Part shown: positions 14,556-21,588 of the stretch, piece after piece
Layout: each line of letters opens with the position of its first letter
Numbering within the stretch: position 1 is the first letter of the stretch
Source: Pseudomonadota bacterium
GTDB taxonomy: Bacteria; Pseudomonadota; Alphaproteobacteria; Azospirillales; Azospirillaceae
NCBI GenBank assembly: GCA_023411035.1
Contig: JAEYPE010000129.1
Coordinates: forward strand, 1 to 21,798
Length of the DNA stretch: 21,798 nt
Reading direction: 5' to 3'
Position numbers and translations under genes: made by a program
The notes under the pieces: generated by a model
What the model was told of the DNA's origin: nothing
What the model saw: the letters and a program-made list of their open reading frames with translations, nothing else
The model's database searches: none

Positions 14556-14599
14556 AACGAAAAGGGCGCGTCTCCACCGCTGGGACGCGCCCCTTCGTT
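14556..14599. terminator. Bidirectional terminator between pirin and the iron-binding protein gene
   Basis: GGGCGCGTC (14564-14572) pairs with GACGCGCCC (14584-14592), extended by AACGAA (14556-14561) with TTCGTT (14594-14599) across a small internal loop. It lies between the two convergent genes, 8 bp after the pirin stop and 15 bp from the stop of the minus-strand gene. Confidence 0.8.
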
Positions 14600-14614
14600 A
14601 CGCCGGATGGTGGC

Positions 14615-15643
14615 TTACTTCCAACCGGCGCGATCCATGATCTTCAGGGCTTCGGCGTTGTTCTTGCCGTAGACGGCGGCGTTCAGCGGGTCTTCCTTGA
14701 ACGTGCCCCAGGTGACCAGCACCGGCGCGGTCTCCGCCCCGGCGACGATCGGGTACTCGTAGTTCCTTTCCGTGAACATCTTCTGGGCGGCGGGGCTGAC
14801 CAGATATTCCAGGAACTTGACGGCGGCGTCCTTGTTCGGCGCATTCTTCGCCACGCCGGCGCCGGAGACGTTCACATGGGTGCCGCGGTCGCCCTGGTTG
14901 GGGAAGATCACGCCCAGCTTCTCCGCGATGGCCTTGTCCTCCGGCTTTGCGGAGGAGGCGAGGCGGGCGAAGTAGTAGGTGTTGGTGACGGCCACGTCGC
15001 CTTCGTTGGCGGCCACGCCCTTGATCTGGTCGGTGTCGCCGCCCTGCGGCTTGCGCGCCATGTTGGCGACGACGCCCTTGGCCCAGTCCTCCGTCGCCTT
15101 CTCGCCATGAGCGGCGAGCAGCGAGCCGACGAGCGACTGGTTGTAGACGCTGGTCGAGGAGCGGACGAGAACGCGGTCCTTCCACTTCGGATCGGCCAGT
15201 TCCTCATAGGTCTTGATCTCGTCCGGCTTCACCGTGGCCTTGTTGTAGACCAGGATGCGGGCGCGCTTGGAAATGCCGAACCAATGGCCTTCCGGCTCGC
15301 GCAGGTGGGCCGGGATGGCGTCTTCCAACGTCTTGGAGCGGGTCGGCTGGAGCAGGCCGGCATCCTGGGCGCGCCACAGGCGGCCGGCGTCCACGGTGAT
15401 GAACACGTCGGCGGGGCTGTTGCCGCCTTCGGTCTTCATCCGCTCGATCAGCTCCTCTTCCTTGCCCTCGATGACGTTGACCTTGATGCCGGTCTGCTTG
15501 GTGAAGGCGTCGTAGAGTTCCTTGTCAACAGCGTAATGGCGCGCGGAATAGACGTTCACCTCAGCGGCGTTGGCGGCGCCGGCCACGGCCAGCAGCGTCG
15601 CAGCGATGGCGGCGGCAAAGACGCCGCGCGATCCGATGTGCAT
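14615..15643 (-). CDS. Ferric iron ABC transporter substrate-binding protein (FbpA/FutA type)
   Basis: A 342-aa periplasmic iron-binding protein. Residues 1-26 are a signal peptide (AIAATLLAVAGAANA, cleaved before AEVNVYS). The mature start VYSARHYAVD, the tyrosine in SSTSVYNQS (Tyr167) and the pair TNTYYFARL (Tyr223, Tyr224) match the iron-coordinating tyrosines of the FutA/FbpA family. In mature numbering they fall at about 141, 197 and 198, close to those of cyanobacterial FutA. The ATG at 15643 is preferred over the GTG at 15652 because GGGAG (complement of 15652-15656) lies 8 nt before it. It probably feeds the permease at 11846-13582. Two Fur-like boxes flank its promoter. Confidence 0.93.
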   Translation of the reverse strand: MHIGSRGVFAAAIAATLLAVAGAANAAEVNVYSARHYAVDKELYDAFTKQTGIKVNVIEGKEEELIERMKTEGGNSPADVFITVDAGRLWRAQDAGLLQPTRSKTLEDAIPAHLREPEGHWFGISKRARILVYNKATVKPDEIKTYEELADPKWKDRVLVRSSTSVYNQSLVGSLLAAHGEKATEDWAKGVVANMARKPQGGDTDQIKGVAANEGDVAVTNTYYFARLASSAKPEDKAIAEKLGVIFPNQGDRGTHVNVSGAGVAKNAPNKDAAVKFLEYLVSPAAQKMFTERNYEYPIVAGAETAPVLVTWGTFKEDPLNAAVYGKNNAEALKIMDRAGWK

Positions 15644-15681
15644 CCTGGTCACTCCCGAATTGCTGTCTGTTCCGCCCGCAA

Positions 15682-15697
15682 TTGCGAAGCGTTCTCA
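15682..15697. promoter_or_regulatory. Fur-like box 1 of the iron-binding protein gene
   Basis: TTGCGAAGCGTTCTCA has the imperfect dyad symmetry of alphaproteobacterial Fur-type sites: 10 of 15 positions (15683-15697) agree with the reverse complement. Relative to the minus-strand promoter it lies just downstream of the -10 region, where a repressor would block transcription. Confidence 0.55.
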
Positions 15698-15704
15698 TGT
15701 GCCG

Positions 15705-15733
15705 ACTTGACCATCCGGGGGGCGGGGTGTCAA
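15705..15733 (-). promoter_or_regulatory. Promoter of the iron-binding protein gene
   Basis: On the minus strand, TTGACA (complement of 15728-15733) is a perfect -35 box. After 17 bp comes TCAAGT (complement of 15705-15710), a poor -10 box. Transcription would begin near 15698, giving a leader of about 55 nt, and would pass through Fur-like box 1. Confidence 0.55.
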
Positions 15734-15738
15734 GCGTG

Positions 15739-15755
15739 AATGACAAGCGTTCTCA
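15739..15755. promoter_or_regulatory. Fur-like box 2 of the iron-binding protein gene
   Basis: The segment AATGACAAGCGTTCTCA shares the exact 11-mer AAGCGTTCTCA (15745-15755) with box 1 (15687-15697), 58 bp apart in direct orientation. It lies just upstream of the -35 box. Its outer half is poorly symmetrical. Confidence 0.45.
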
Positions 15756-15823
15756 GCCATTTCGGGCGTTGTCGGCTGTAAAGACGGTCCGTGATCGCCG
15801 AACCGGCCAAAAGGTGTAAGGAC

Positions 15824-15851
15824 TTGTCCGTCTTTGGGGTATGCCTATAAT
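15824..15851 (+). promoter_or_regulatory. Sigma-70 promoter of the secreted protein gene
   Basis: TTGTCC (15824-15829), a 16-bp spacer and a perfect TATAAT (15846-15851). Transcription would start near 15858. This rules out an in-frame ATG at 15841 as the start of the downstream gene and supports 15907 or 15922. Confidence 0.65.
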
Positions 15852-15921
15852 CCGCTCGCGATACCCTCCGTCCGGCGGGATCGTTTGCGGTCAATTGGGG
15901 CGACAGATGGGGGACGTCAGG

Positions 15922-16434
15922 ATGCGTTGGACAGGTCTCTTCGCTTTTGGGGCGGCGCTGCTGTCCGCGCTGGCCGTCAGCCCGGCCTCCGCCGTCGATT
16001 TCTCCAAATCCGCCGCCGAGTTCGGGCCGGAAGGTGCCTGGTCCAGCCGGTGCGAGATCGACCGGATGACCGACACCAAAGTCTGCCGCCTGATGAATTA
16101 CCGGCTGTTCGACGATGGGAAGGAGGTCGGATTCGTGGCGTTGAGCGTCATTCCGACCGGCAACGACTATCACCTGTTCCTGACGACCAGCCAGGGCATG
16201 ATCGACAACTGCGCCATCCGCGTGGACCGTCAGCCGCGGATCGAGACGCAGATCGCGACGCTGAACATGTGCATGTTCCCGAATTTCGTGTCGGGCCGCG
16301 TGGTGGATCAGTTCCGCAACGGCTCCACGGTGCTGGTCCGCGTGAACTTCCTGCGCGCCGGCAAGCGCGACATCGACTTCCCGCTGAACGGCTTCTCCCG
16401 CAGTTTCGAAGAGATGCAGCGCAGCCTGCAGTGA
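15922..16434 (+). CDS. Secreted four-cysteine protein, IalB-like
   Basis: A 170-aa exported protein. Residues 1-24 form a signal peptide (MRWTGLFAFGAALLSALAVSPASA, cleaved before VDFSK). The mature part has four cysteines (44, 55, 97, 117) that could make two disulfides, as expected for a periplasmic protein. The pattern AWSSRCEIDRMTDTKVCRL and a later VRVNFLRAGK recall the invasion-associated locus B (IalB) family common in alphaproteobacteria, but the match is by pattern only. ATG 15922 is preceded by GGGGGA with suitable spacing; ATG 15907 is an alternative that adds MGDVR. It has its own promoter and a terminator hairpin, so it is a single-gene unit. Confidence 0.7.
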   Translation: MRWTGLFAFGAALLSALAVSPASAVDFSKSAAEFGPEGAWSSRCEIDRMTDTKVCRLMNYRLFDDGKEVGFVALSVIPTGNDYHLFLTTSQGMIDNCAIRVDRQPRIETQIATLNMCMFPNFVSGRVVDQFRNGSTVLVRVNFLRAGKRDIDFPLNGFSRSFEEMQRSLQ

Positions 16435-16461
16435 CCGCCCGAACCAGACGGCATCAACGAA

Positions 16462-16489
16462 CAACGGCGCGGAGTCACCCGCGCCGTTG
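16462..16489. terminator. Terminator hairpin between the secreted protein gene and cobT
   Basis: CAACGGCGCGG (16462-16472) pairs perfectly with CCGCGCCGTTG (16479-16489) over 11 bp with loop AGTCAC. The T-run is weak. It lies between convergent genes and could serve both. Confidence 0.7.
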
Positions 16490-16514
16490 CCGTTTCTAGA
16501 CGTGTTTCACGGCG

Positions 16515-18380
16515 TTACCGCCAGCCGTTGCGGCCCCGGCGGTCGTCCTCGTCGAACAGTTCGGCCAGCTTGTTCATCATGGTGCCGCCCAACTGCTCCG
16601 CGTCCACGATGGTGACGGCGCGGCGGTAGTAGCGCGTCACGTCGTGGCCGATACCGATCGCCACCAGTTCCACCGGCGAGCGGGTTTCGATGTACTCGAT
16701 CACCTGCCGCAGATGGCGTTCCAGATAGTTGCCGGCGTTGACCGACAGGGTCGAGTCGTCCACCGGGGCGCCGTCGGAGATCACCATCAGGATTCGCCGC
16801 TGCTCGGGCCGCCCGATCAGGCGATTGTGCGCCCACATCAGCGCCTCGCCGTCGATGTTCTCCTTCAGGATGCCTTCGCGCAGCATCAGGCCCAGATTCT
16901 TGCGGGCGCGGCGCCAGGGCTGGTCGGCGTCCTTGTAGACGATGTGGCGCAGGTCGTTCAGGCGGCCCGGATTGGCGGGCTTGCCGTTAGCGATCCAGTG
17001 CTCGCGTGCCTGCCCGCCCTTCCAGGCGCGGGTGGTGAAGCCCAGCACCTCCACCTTCACCGCGCAGCGCTCCAGCGTGCGGGCCAGGATGTCCGCGCTC
17101 ATGGCGGCGATGGAGATGGGACGCCCGCGCATGGAGCCGGAATTGTCGATCAGCAGCGACACCACCGTGTCGCGGAAGTCCATCTCCTTTTCCTTCTTGA
17201 AGGACAGGGGAAGGACCGGGTTCACGACGATCCGGGCCAGACGGGCGGCGTCCAGGATGCCTTCGTCCAGGTCGAACTCCCACGACCGCTGCTGCTTCGC
17301 CAGAAGGCGGCGCTGCAGGCGGTTCGCCAGCTTTGAGATGACCCCCTGGAGATGGACGAGCTGCTGGTCCAGCATGTGGCGCAGCCGGGCCAGCTCGTCC
17401 GGGTCGCACAGCTCGGCGGCGTCCACCACCTCGTCGAACTGGGTGGTGAAGGGCTTGTAGGCGTTGGGGTCGGGCTCGTTGCGGCGGCTGACCTCCGGGC
17501 GCCAGGGCTGGCCGGGGCCGGCGGGCTCCTCCGCCCCTTCGCCCTGGCCCATCTCGGTGTCGCCTTCCTCGCCGGTGCCCTCGTCCGCCTGCTCGCCCTG
17601 GTCGGACTCCTGCATCTCCTGCGAGGACATCGATTCGGCCTGGCTCTGGGAATCGTCCTCGCCCTGGGTCTGGCCCTTGTTCGGCTCGTTCTCGTTCTCG
17701 CCGGACTCGCGCTCGTCCTCTTCCGGCTCCTGCGGCTCGTCGGGGTCGCTGCCGACCTCCATGTCCAGCTCGGCCAGCAGCTTGCGCACGGCGCGGGCGT
17801 AGGCGTCCTGGTCTGCCATGTGGCCGGCGAGACCGTGCAGGTCCTTGCCCAGCCGCTCCTCGATCCAGCCGCGCCACAGGCTGACCGCGTGCTCGGCGGC
17901 GGGGGGCGGGGCGGCGCCGGTCATCGCCTCGCGGGCGATCAGGCGCAGAGCCTCGGGCAGGGGGACCTGCTCGCGCTCTTCCAGCCTCTCGTAGCCCTGC
18001 TTGTGGTAGCGCTCGTCCAGCGCGGCTTCCAGGTTGGCGGCGATGCCGGGCATGTGCCGGGCGCCCAGGGCCTCGCAGCGGGCCTGTTCCAGCGCGTCGT
18101 AGGCGGCGCGGGCGCTTTCCCCCAGCGGCATGCGCTGGAGATGGACGGCGTTGTCGTGGAAGCGCAGCCGCAGCGACACCGCGTCCGCAGCCCCGCGCAG
18201 CGTGGCGACGTCGTGGGGATTCAGGTCGCGCGCCGGGGTGGGGATGCGCACGCGCAGTCCGGCGACGCCGGGCGGCTCGGTGGAGAAGCCCACCTGCACG
18301 TCGGCCCGGCGGGAGAGGGCCCGCACCGTGGCGGCGGTGGAGCGCTTGAAGGCCTCGACGGGGTTTTCACGTTCGGTCAT
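16515..18380 (-). CDS. cobT: Aerobic cobaltochelatase subunit CobT
   Basis: CobT and the AAA+ protein CobS form the chaperone-like part of the ATP-dependent cobaltochelatase. With CobN they insert cobalt into hydrogenobyrinic acid a,c-diamide in the aerobic B12 pathway. The 621-aa protein has the conserved N-terminal domain (1-205), a long acidic Glu/Gln/Asp-rich linker (about 210-287), then a helical region and a C-terminal von Willebrand A domain with the MIDAS motif DNSGSM (412-417) and later MVISDGAPVDDSTL. This is the normal CobT plan and length. It ends DRRGRNGWR. It is 185 bp downstream of cobS on the same strand; the gap holds an inverted repeat. cobN is not in the window. Confidence 0.96.
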   Translation of the reverse strand: MTERENPVEAFKRSTAATVRALSRRADVQVGFSTEPPGVAGLRVRIPTPARDLNPHDVATLRGAADAVSLRLRFHDNAVHLQRMPLGESARAAYDALEQARCEALGARHMPGIAANLEAALDERYHKQGYERLEEREQVPLPEALRLIAREAMTGAAPPPAAEHAVSLWRGWIEERLGKDLHGLAGHMADQDAYARAVRKLLAELDMEVGSDPDEPQEPEEDERESGENENEPNKGQTQGEDDSQSQAESMSSQEMQESDQGEQADEGTGEEGDTEMGQGEGAEEPAGPGQPWRPEVSRRNEPDPNAYKPFTTQFDEVVDAAELCDPDELARLRHMLDQQLVHLQGVISKLANRLQRRLLAKQQRSWEFDLDEGILDAARLARIVVNPVLPLSFKKEKEMDFRDTVVSLLIDNSGSMRGRPISIAAMSADILARTLERCAVKVEVLGFTTRAWKGGQAREHWIANGKPANPGRLNDLRHIVYKDADQPWRRARKNLGLMLREGILKENIDGEALMWAHNRLIGRPEQRRILMVISDGAPVDDSTLSVNAGNYLERHLRQVIEYIETRSPVELVAIGIGHDVTRYYRRAVTIVDAEQLGGTMMNKLAELFDEDDRRGRNGWR

Positions 18381-18447
18381 GGCGGGCTGTCTTGCGTCTG
18401 TGTCCGGTGATTGTCGGACAGGATTGACAAGGGTTTCACGGGTGAAT

Positions 18448-18518
18448 CACGGATTTCACGGAAGTCCCGAGTGCCCCTCGTCCGTGAAATCCGTGTCCAA
18501 ATCCATGAAATCCGTGTC
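18448..18518. repeat. 15-bp inverted repeat plus third partial copy, between cobS and cobT
   Basis: CACGGATTTCACGGA (18448-18462) and its exact reverse complement (18481-18495) are separated by 18 bp. A third, one-mismatch copy in the second orientation (TCCATGAAATCCGTG) begins at 18502. A degenerate further copy (TTTCACGGGTGAATC) precedes it near 18434. On the minus strand this gives a strong hairpin in the cobS-cobT message. Confidence 0.75.
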
Positions 18519-18565
18519 GTCCGGTTGCCTGGGAGGCTGCGGTCACGGGGGACGAACCGTCCCCG

Positions 18566-19570
18566 TCAGACCAGATTCGCCTGCACCCCCGTCTCCGGCA
18601 GTTCGGTGCCGAAGCAGCGCTGGTAGTATTCGGCGACCGTCGGGCGCTCCACCTCGTCGCACTTGTTCAGGAAGGTGATCCGGAACGCGAAGGCGATGTC
18701 GTTGAAGATGTTGGCGTTCTGCGCCCAGGTGATGACCGTGCGCGGGCTCATCACGGTGGAGATGTCGCCATTGATGAAGCCTGCGCGGGTCAGGTCGGCC
18801 AGACGCACCATCGACGCCACGGTCTTGCGGCCCGCCTCGCTGTCATATTCCGGCACCTTGGAGGCGATGATCTTCACCTCGGCGTCCAGCGGCAGGTAGT
18901 TCAGGGTCGCCACGATGTTCCAGCGGTCCATCTGGCCCTGGTTGATCTGCTGCGTGCCGTGATACAGGCCGGTGGTGTCGCCCAGGCCGACGGTGTTCGC
19001 CGTGGCGAACAGGCGGAAGGCCGGGTGCGGGCGGATGACGCGGTTCTGGTCCAGCAGGGTCAGCTTGCCCTCCACCTCCAGCACGCGCTGGATCACGAAC
19101 ATCACGTCGGGACGGCCCGCGTCATACTCGTCGAAGACCAGCGCGCAGGCGTGCTGGAGCGCCCAGGGCAGGATGCCTTCGCGGTATTCGGTCACCTGCA
19201 CGCCGTCGCGCAGAACGATGGCGTCCTTGCCCATCAGGTCGATGCGGCTGATGTGGCTGTCCAGGTTGATGCGGATGCAGGGCCAGTTCAGGCGGGCGGC
19301 CACCTGTTCGATGTGGGTGGACTTGCCGGTCCCGTGATAGCCCTGGACCATGACGCGACGGTTGTAGGCGAAGCCCGCCAGGATCGCGAGCGTCGTGTCG
19401 CGGTCGAAGCGGTAGGCTTCGTCGATGTCCGGCACATGCTCCGAGCGCTGGCTGAAGGCCGGCACCTGCATGTCGCTGTCGATGCCGAACACTTGACGCA
19501 CCGACAGGGTGATGTCGGGAACGTGATCGAACAGGGCCGAACTGGCCTGGGAGGCTCCTTGAGAAGGCAT
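18566..19570 (-). CDS. cobS: Aerobic cobaltochelatase subunit CobS (AAA+ ATPase)
   Basis: A 334-aa MoxR-like AAA+ protein that powers cobalt insertion with CobT and CobN. It has the CobS N-terminal signature VFGIDSDMQVPAFS (28-40), Walker A GYHGTGKST (77-85), DLMGKDAIVLRDG (111-123), Walker B LVFDEYDAG (144-152) and sensor FATANTVGLGDTTGLYHGTQQ. The length is standard (about 330 aa). The start at 19570 is the only reasonable ATG but lacks a clear SD; an AAGGAG lies a few codons inside the frame with no start codon in range. It is 73 bp after the J-domain gene on the same strand, an arrangement common in alphaproteobacteria. Confidence 0.96.
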   Translation of the reverse strand: MPSQGASQASSALFDHVPDITLSVRQVFGIDSDMQVPAFSQRSEHVPDIDEAYRFDRDTTLAILAGFAYNRRVMVQGYHGTGKSTHIEQVAARLNWPCIRINLDSHISRIDLMGKDAIVLRDGVQVTEYREGILPWALQHACALVFDEYDAGRPDVMFVIQRVLEVEGKLTLLDQNRVIRPHPAFRLFATANTVGLGDTTGLYHGTQQINQGQMDRWNIVATLNYLPLDAEVKIIASKVPEYDSEAGRKTVASMVRLADLTRAGFINGDISTVMSPRTVITWAQNANIFNDIAFAFRITFLNKCDEVERPTVAEYYQRCFGTELPETGVQANLV

Positions 19571-19643
19571 GGGAGGTTCTTATCGTTCCAACGTGTCTGT
19601 TGTCGGGGCCGCCCGGCCATACTGGTCCGGCCAACCGTCGGGT

Positions 19644-20228
19644 TTACGCACCATAGCAGGCTTTCAGCGTGTTGTAGGCCTGATTGATCTCCTTCAACTT
19701 TTCTTCCGCCGCCTTGTCCCCGCCGTTTGCGTCGGGATGGTGGGTTTTCACCAGTTCGCGGTAGCGCGCCTTGATGCGCGGGAAATCCACGGGCGGGGCA
19801 AGATCCAGGATGACCAGCGCCTCTTCCTCCGCGGTGCGCGCGGTCTGGCGGCGCTGCTTGTGCTCCTCCGACGAATCCTTGCCGGCCTCGCGCCCGAACT
19901 CGAAGCTGAAGCCGTGCATCGCGCGGTCGCGCAGGAACTTCTCCTGCACCCCCCAGAAGCCGAGCGGCCAACTCGGCCGCTGCCAGGTGGTGTCGCGGCG
20001 GACCTCCGCCTCGATCTGCTCGGGTTTCATGCCGGCGTAATAATCCCAGGCGCGGTTGTATTCCCGTACATGGTCCAGGCAGAACCAGTAATAATCGTTG
20101 ATCTGCCGGCGGCTTTTCGGCGCCCGGTACTCGCCCTCGCCCGCACAGCCCGGATGGTCGCAGGCGCGCATGGCGGTGCGCGGCTGGTCATAGCGGCTGA
20201 AATCGTAACGGGTGCGTGGTTTGCTCAT
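19644..20228 (-). CDS. J-domain (DnaJ-family) co-chaperone with C-terminal J domain
   Basis: A 194-aa protein whose J domain is at the C-terminus (about 147-194), with the DnaK-stimulating HPD at 164-166 (VKTHHPDANGG) and helix 4 EKLKEINQAYNTLK. The N-terminal part is conserved in alphaproteobacterial relatives and has a possible zinc site, CDHPGC (23-28) with FCLDH (49-53). The start MSKPRTRYDF at 20228 is chosen because the longer frame to 20315 adds 29 atypical residues. It lies upstream of cobS-cobT on the same strand and divergent from bolA. The partner client is unknown; assembly of the cobaltochelatase AAA+ complex is an attractive but untested idea. Confidence 0.88.
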   Translation of the reverse strand: MSKPRTRYDFSRYDQPRTAMRACDHPGCAGEGEYRAPKSRRQINDYYWFCLDHVREYNRAWDYYAGMKPEQIEAEVRRDTTWQRPSWPLGFWGVQEKFLRDRAMHGFSFEFGREAGKDSSEEHKQRRQTARTAEEEALVILDLAPPVDFPRIKARYRELVKTHHPDANGGDKAAEEKLKEINQAYNTLKACYGA

Positions 20229-20333
20229 GTGCGAAGTATGGGAAGAGGCACCGATTCTGGCAAGCGCACGCAAGGGGGCGGTGCCGGCCTGCGGAAAATG
20301 GCCGGTCTGCGGCACGGATGTCTTGACTGTTGC

Positions 20334-20350
20334 GGTGAGGCGCCCTCACC
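20334..20350. promoter_or_regulatory. 17-bp palindrome between bolA and the J-protein gene
   Basis: GGTGAGG (20334-20340) and CCTCACC (20344-20350) are perfect arms around CGC. It lies 45 bp before the bolA start and overlaps the spacer of a candidate promoter whose -35 is TTGACT (20323-20328). This is a suitable place for an operator. A pair of near-identical 12-mers (GCCGGCCTGCGG and GCCGGTCTGCGG at 20283 and 20301) lies upstream. Confidence 0.45.
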
Positions 20351-20394
20351 TCAACCCCGGACCGGAGACAGCCCAGACCCAGAAAGGAACCCCC

Positions 20395-20667
20395 ATGGAA
20401 TACGCCACCCGCATGCGCCGGAAGCTGACCGACGCGCTGGCCCCCGAACGGCTCGACATCCAGGACGACTCCGGCCGCCACGCCGGCCATGGCGGCGCCC
20501 ATCCGGAAGGTGAAACCCACTTCCACATCACCATCGTCTCCGCCGCCTTCGCGGGAAAATCGCGCGTGGAGCGCCAAAGGCTGGTTTACGGCCTGCTGGC
20601 CCAAGAAATGGCGGAGCGCGTTCACGCCCTCGGCCTGACCACGCTGACGCCCGAAGAGGCCCGCTGA
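20395..20667 (+). CDS. BolA family protein
   Basis: A 90-aa BolA-fold protein. BolA proteins form [2Fe-2S] complexes with monothiol glutaredoxins and take part in iron and cell-shape regulation. The core HFHITIVSAAFAGKSRVERQRLVYGLLAQEM (42-72) is the BolA signature, followed by VHALGLTTLTPEE, whose His77 is the conserved cluster-ligand position. A His-rich loop (HAGHGGAHPEGETHFH, 29-44) replaces the usual short loop. AAAGGA (20383-20388) 6 nt upstream sets the start. It is divergent from the J-protein-cobS-cobT unit, a neighbourhood widely kept in alphaproteobacteria. Confidence 0.93.
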   Translation: MEYATRMRRKLTDALAPERLDIQDDSGRHAGHGGAHPEGETHFHITIVSAAFAGKSRVERQRLVYGLLAQEMAERVHALGLTTLTPEEAR

Positions 20668-20800
20668 CAACAACGCCGACAAGAACGCCCGGCCATCCTC
20701 CGTGAGCCAAGGGAAAAGCGCCGGCTGAAAGCGCATACATACGAATGCAACTAATAGAAATTCATCCCTATATGCGAACATAATTGGAGTGCAGCCATGG

Positions 20801-20828
20801 TTGCAATTCTCGCTGTATTTAGTACAGT
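20801..20828 (+). promoter_or_regulatory. AT-rich candidate promoter of the RHH gene
   Basis: TTGCAA (20801-20806), a 16-bp spacer and TACAGT (20823-20828). CTGTA/TACAG (20813-20817 with 20823-20827) is a small dyad over the -10 box and could be an autoregulatory operator. The surrounding 20735-20830 is clearly more AT-rich than the rest of the window. Confidence 0.45.
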
Positions 20829-20909
20829 GCGCCGCATGCAACCAATCAATGCGTCGTGGGCGGTGCGCTTTTTGCGCGTTGTCCGGCGGGTTCGTGGAGA
20901 GGGCGGCGT

Positions 20910-21404
20910 ATGGCGAAGCGCGGGCCGAAGAAGCGATTAACAGTGAATCCCAGCGCGTGTGTGGAACCGCTGAAGAGCATGAACATCATGATTGCCGGAC
21001 GCCGCACGAGCATGCGTCTGGAGCCGACCATGTGGGACGCTTTGGAGGACATCGCTCGCCGCGAGGGTCTGACGGTCAACGGCCTTTGCACCCTGATCAA
21101 GGACCGGCTGGACGAGCAGGTCCGGCGGCGCGGTCCGGGCGCGGATAATTCGGAGGTTACCCTGACCTCGGCGGTTCGCGTCTTTATCGCGGCCTATTTC
21201 CGCCGGGCCTGCACCGAAGACGGCCACGTCCGGGCCGGGCATGGCGGCGGCGACCCCTTCGTCGGCACGCCCTTCGACCTGCCGCCGCCGGACGAGGTCG
21301 ACCAGCCGGAAACCGGCTCCGGAACAGCGGCGGCATCGGCTGTGCCGCTGGCGGGCAAGCTGACCGCCCCAGGCGAGGGGCTGCGGACCGTACTGGAAGC
21401 GTGA
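20910..21404 (+). CDS. Ribbon-helix-helix (RHH_4-like) domain protein
   Basis: A 164-aa basic protein. Residues 32-69 (RTSMRLEPTMWDALEDIARREGLTVNGLCTLIKDRLDE) follow the RHH_4 pattern: a beta strand with TSMRLEP, helix 1, a turn, then helix 2. A further helix (82-101, TLTSAVRVFIAAYFRRACTE) is also usual in this family. RHH proteins bind DNA as dimers and often repress their own promoters. The Pro/Gly-rich C-terminus (105-164) is probably disordered. The start at 20910 has GGAGAGGG (20896-20903) about 6 nt upstream. No toxin gene follows, so an antitoxin role is not supported. It borders an IS element. Confidence 0.72.
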   Translation: MAKRGPKKRLTVNPSACVEPLKSMNIMIAGRRTSMRLEPTMWDALEDIARREGLTVNGLCTLIKDRLDEQVRRRGPGADNSEVTLTSAVRVFIAAYFRRACTEDGHVRAGHGGGDPFVGTPFDLPPPDEVDQPETGSGTAAASAVPLAGKLTAPGEGLRTVLEA

Positions 21405-21532
21405 CGGACCTGTAGAAGCATGGACTTGCCCTGATATTCCGCCCTGCCGTGGCGGGTGTCCGACAGGTTGAGCGTGTCCGATGTCACGCGGGAGCTATGC
21501 GGGAAAGTGGGTGATGACGGTGTGAGGAAGGC

Positions 21533-21588
21533 GGCGTATCGAGGCGGGTGACGAGCCTGCCAGAACCTCCACGAAGGAGCGATACGCC
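21533..21588 (+). promoter_or_regulatory. Hairpin abutting the transposase start codon
   Basis: GGCGTATCG (21533-21541) and CGATACGCC (21580-21588) are perfect 9-bp arms around a 38-nt loop. The right arm ends one base before the ATG at 21589. The SD AAGGAG (21574-21579) lies just inside the loop next to the arm. Many IS elements use such structures to limit translation from read-through transcripts. Confidence 0.55.

Noticed and set aside
17352..18410. + strand 352-aa frame opposite cobT
   Set aside because: It is an antisense shadow: Leu/Gly/Val-rich because it mirrors the acidic CobT linker. No recognisable domain.
20910..21404. Antitoxin of a toxin-antitoxin pair
   Set aside because: No small toxin gene precedes or follows; an IS element comes next. 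The RHH fold alone is not enough.
21194..21487. Minus-strand 97-aa frame between the RHH gene and the IS element
   Set aside because: The first 25 residues look protein-like, but the rest is antisense to the RHH gene. No SD or family match, so it was not listed as a gene.
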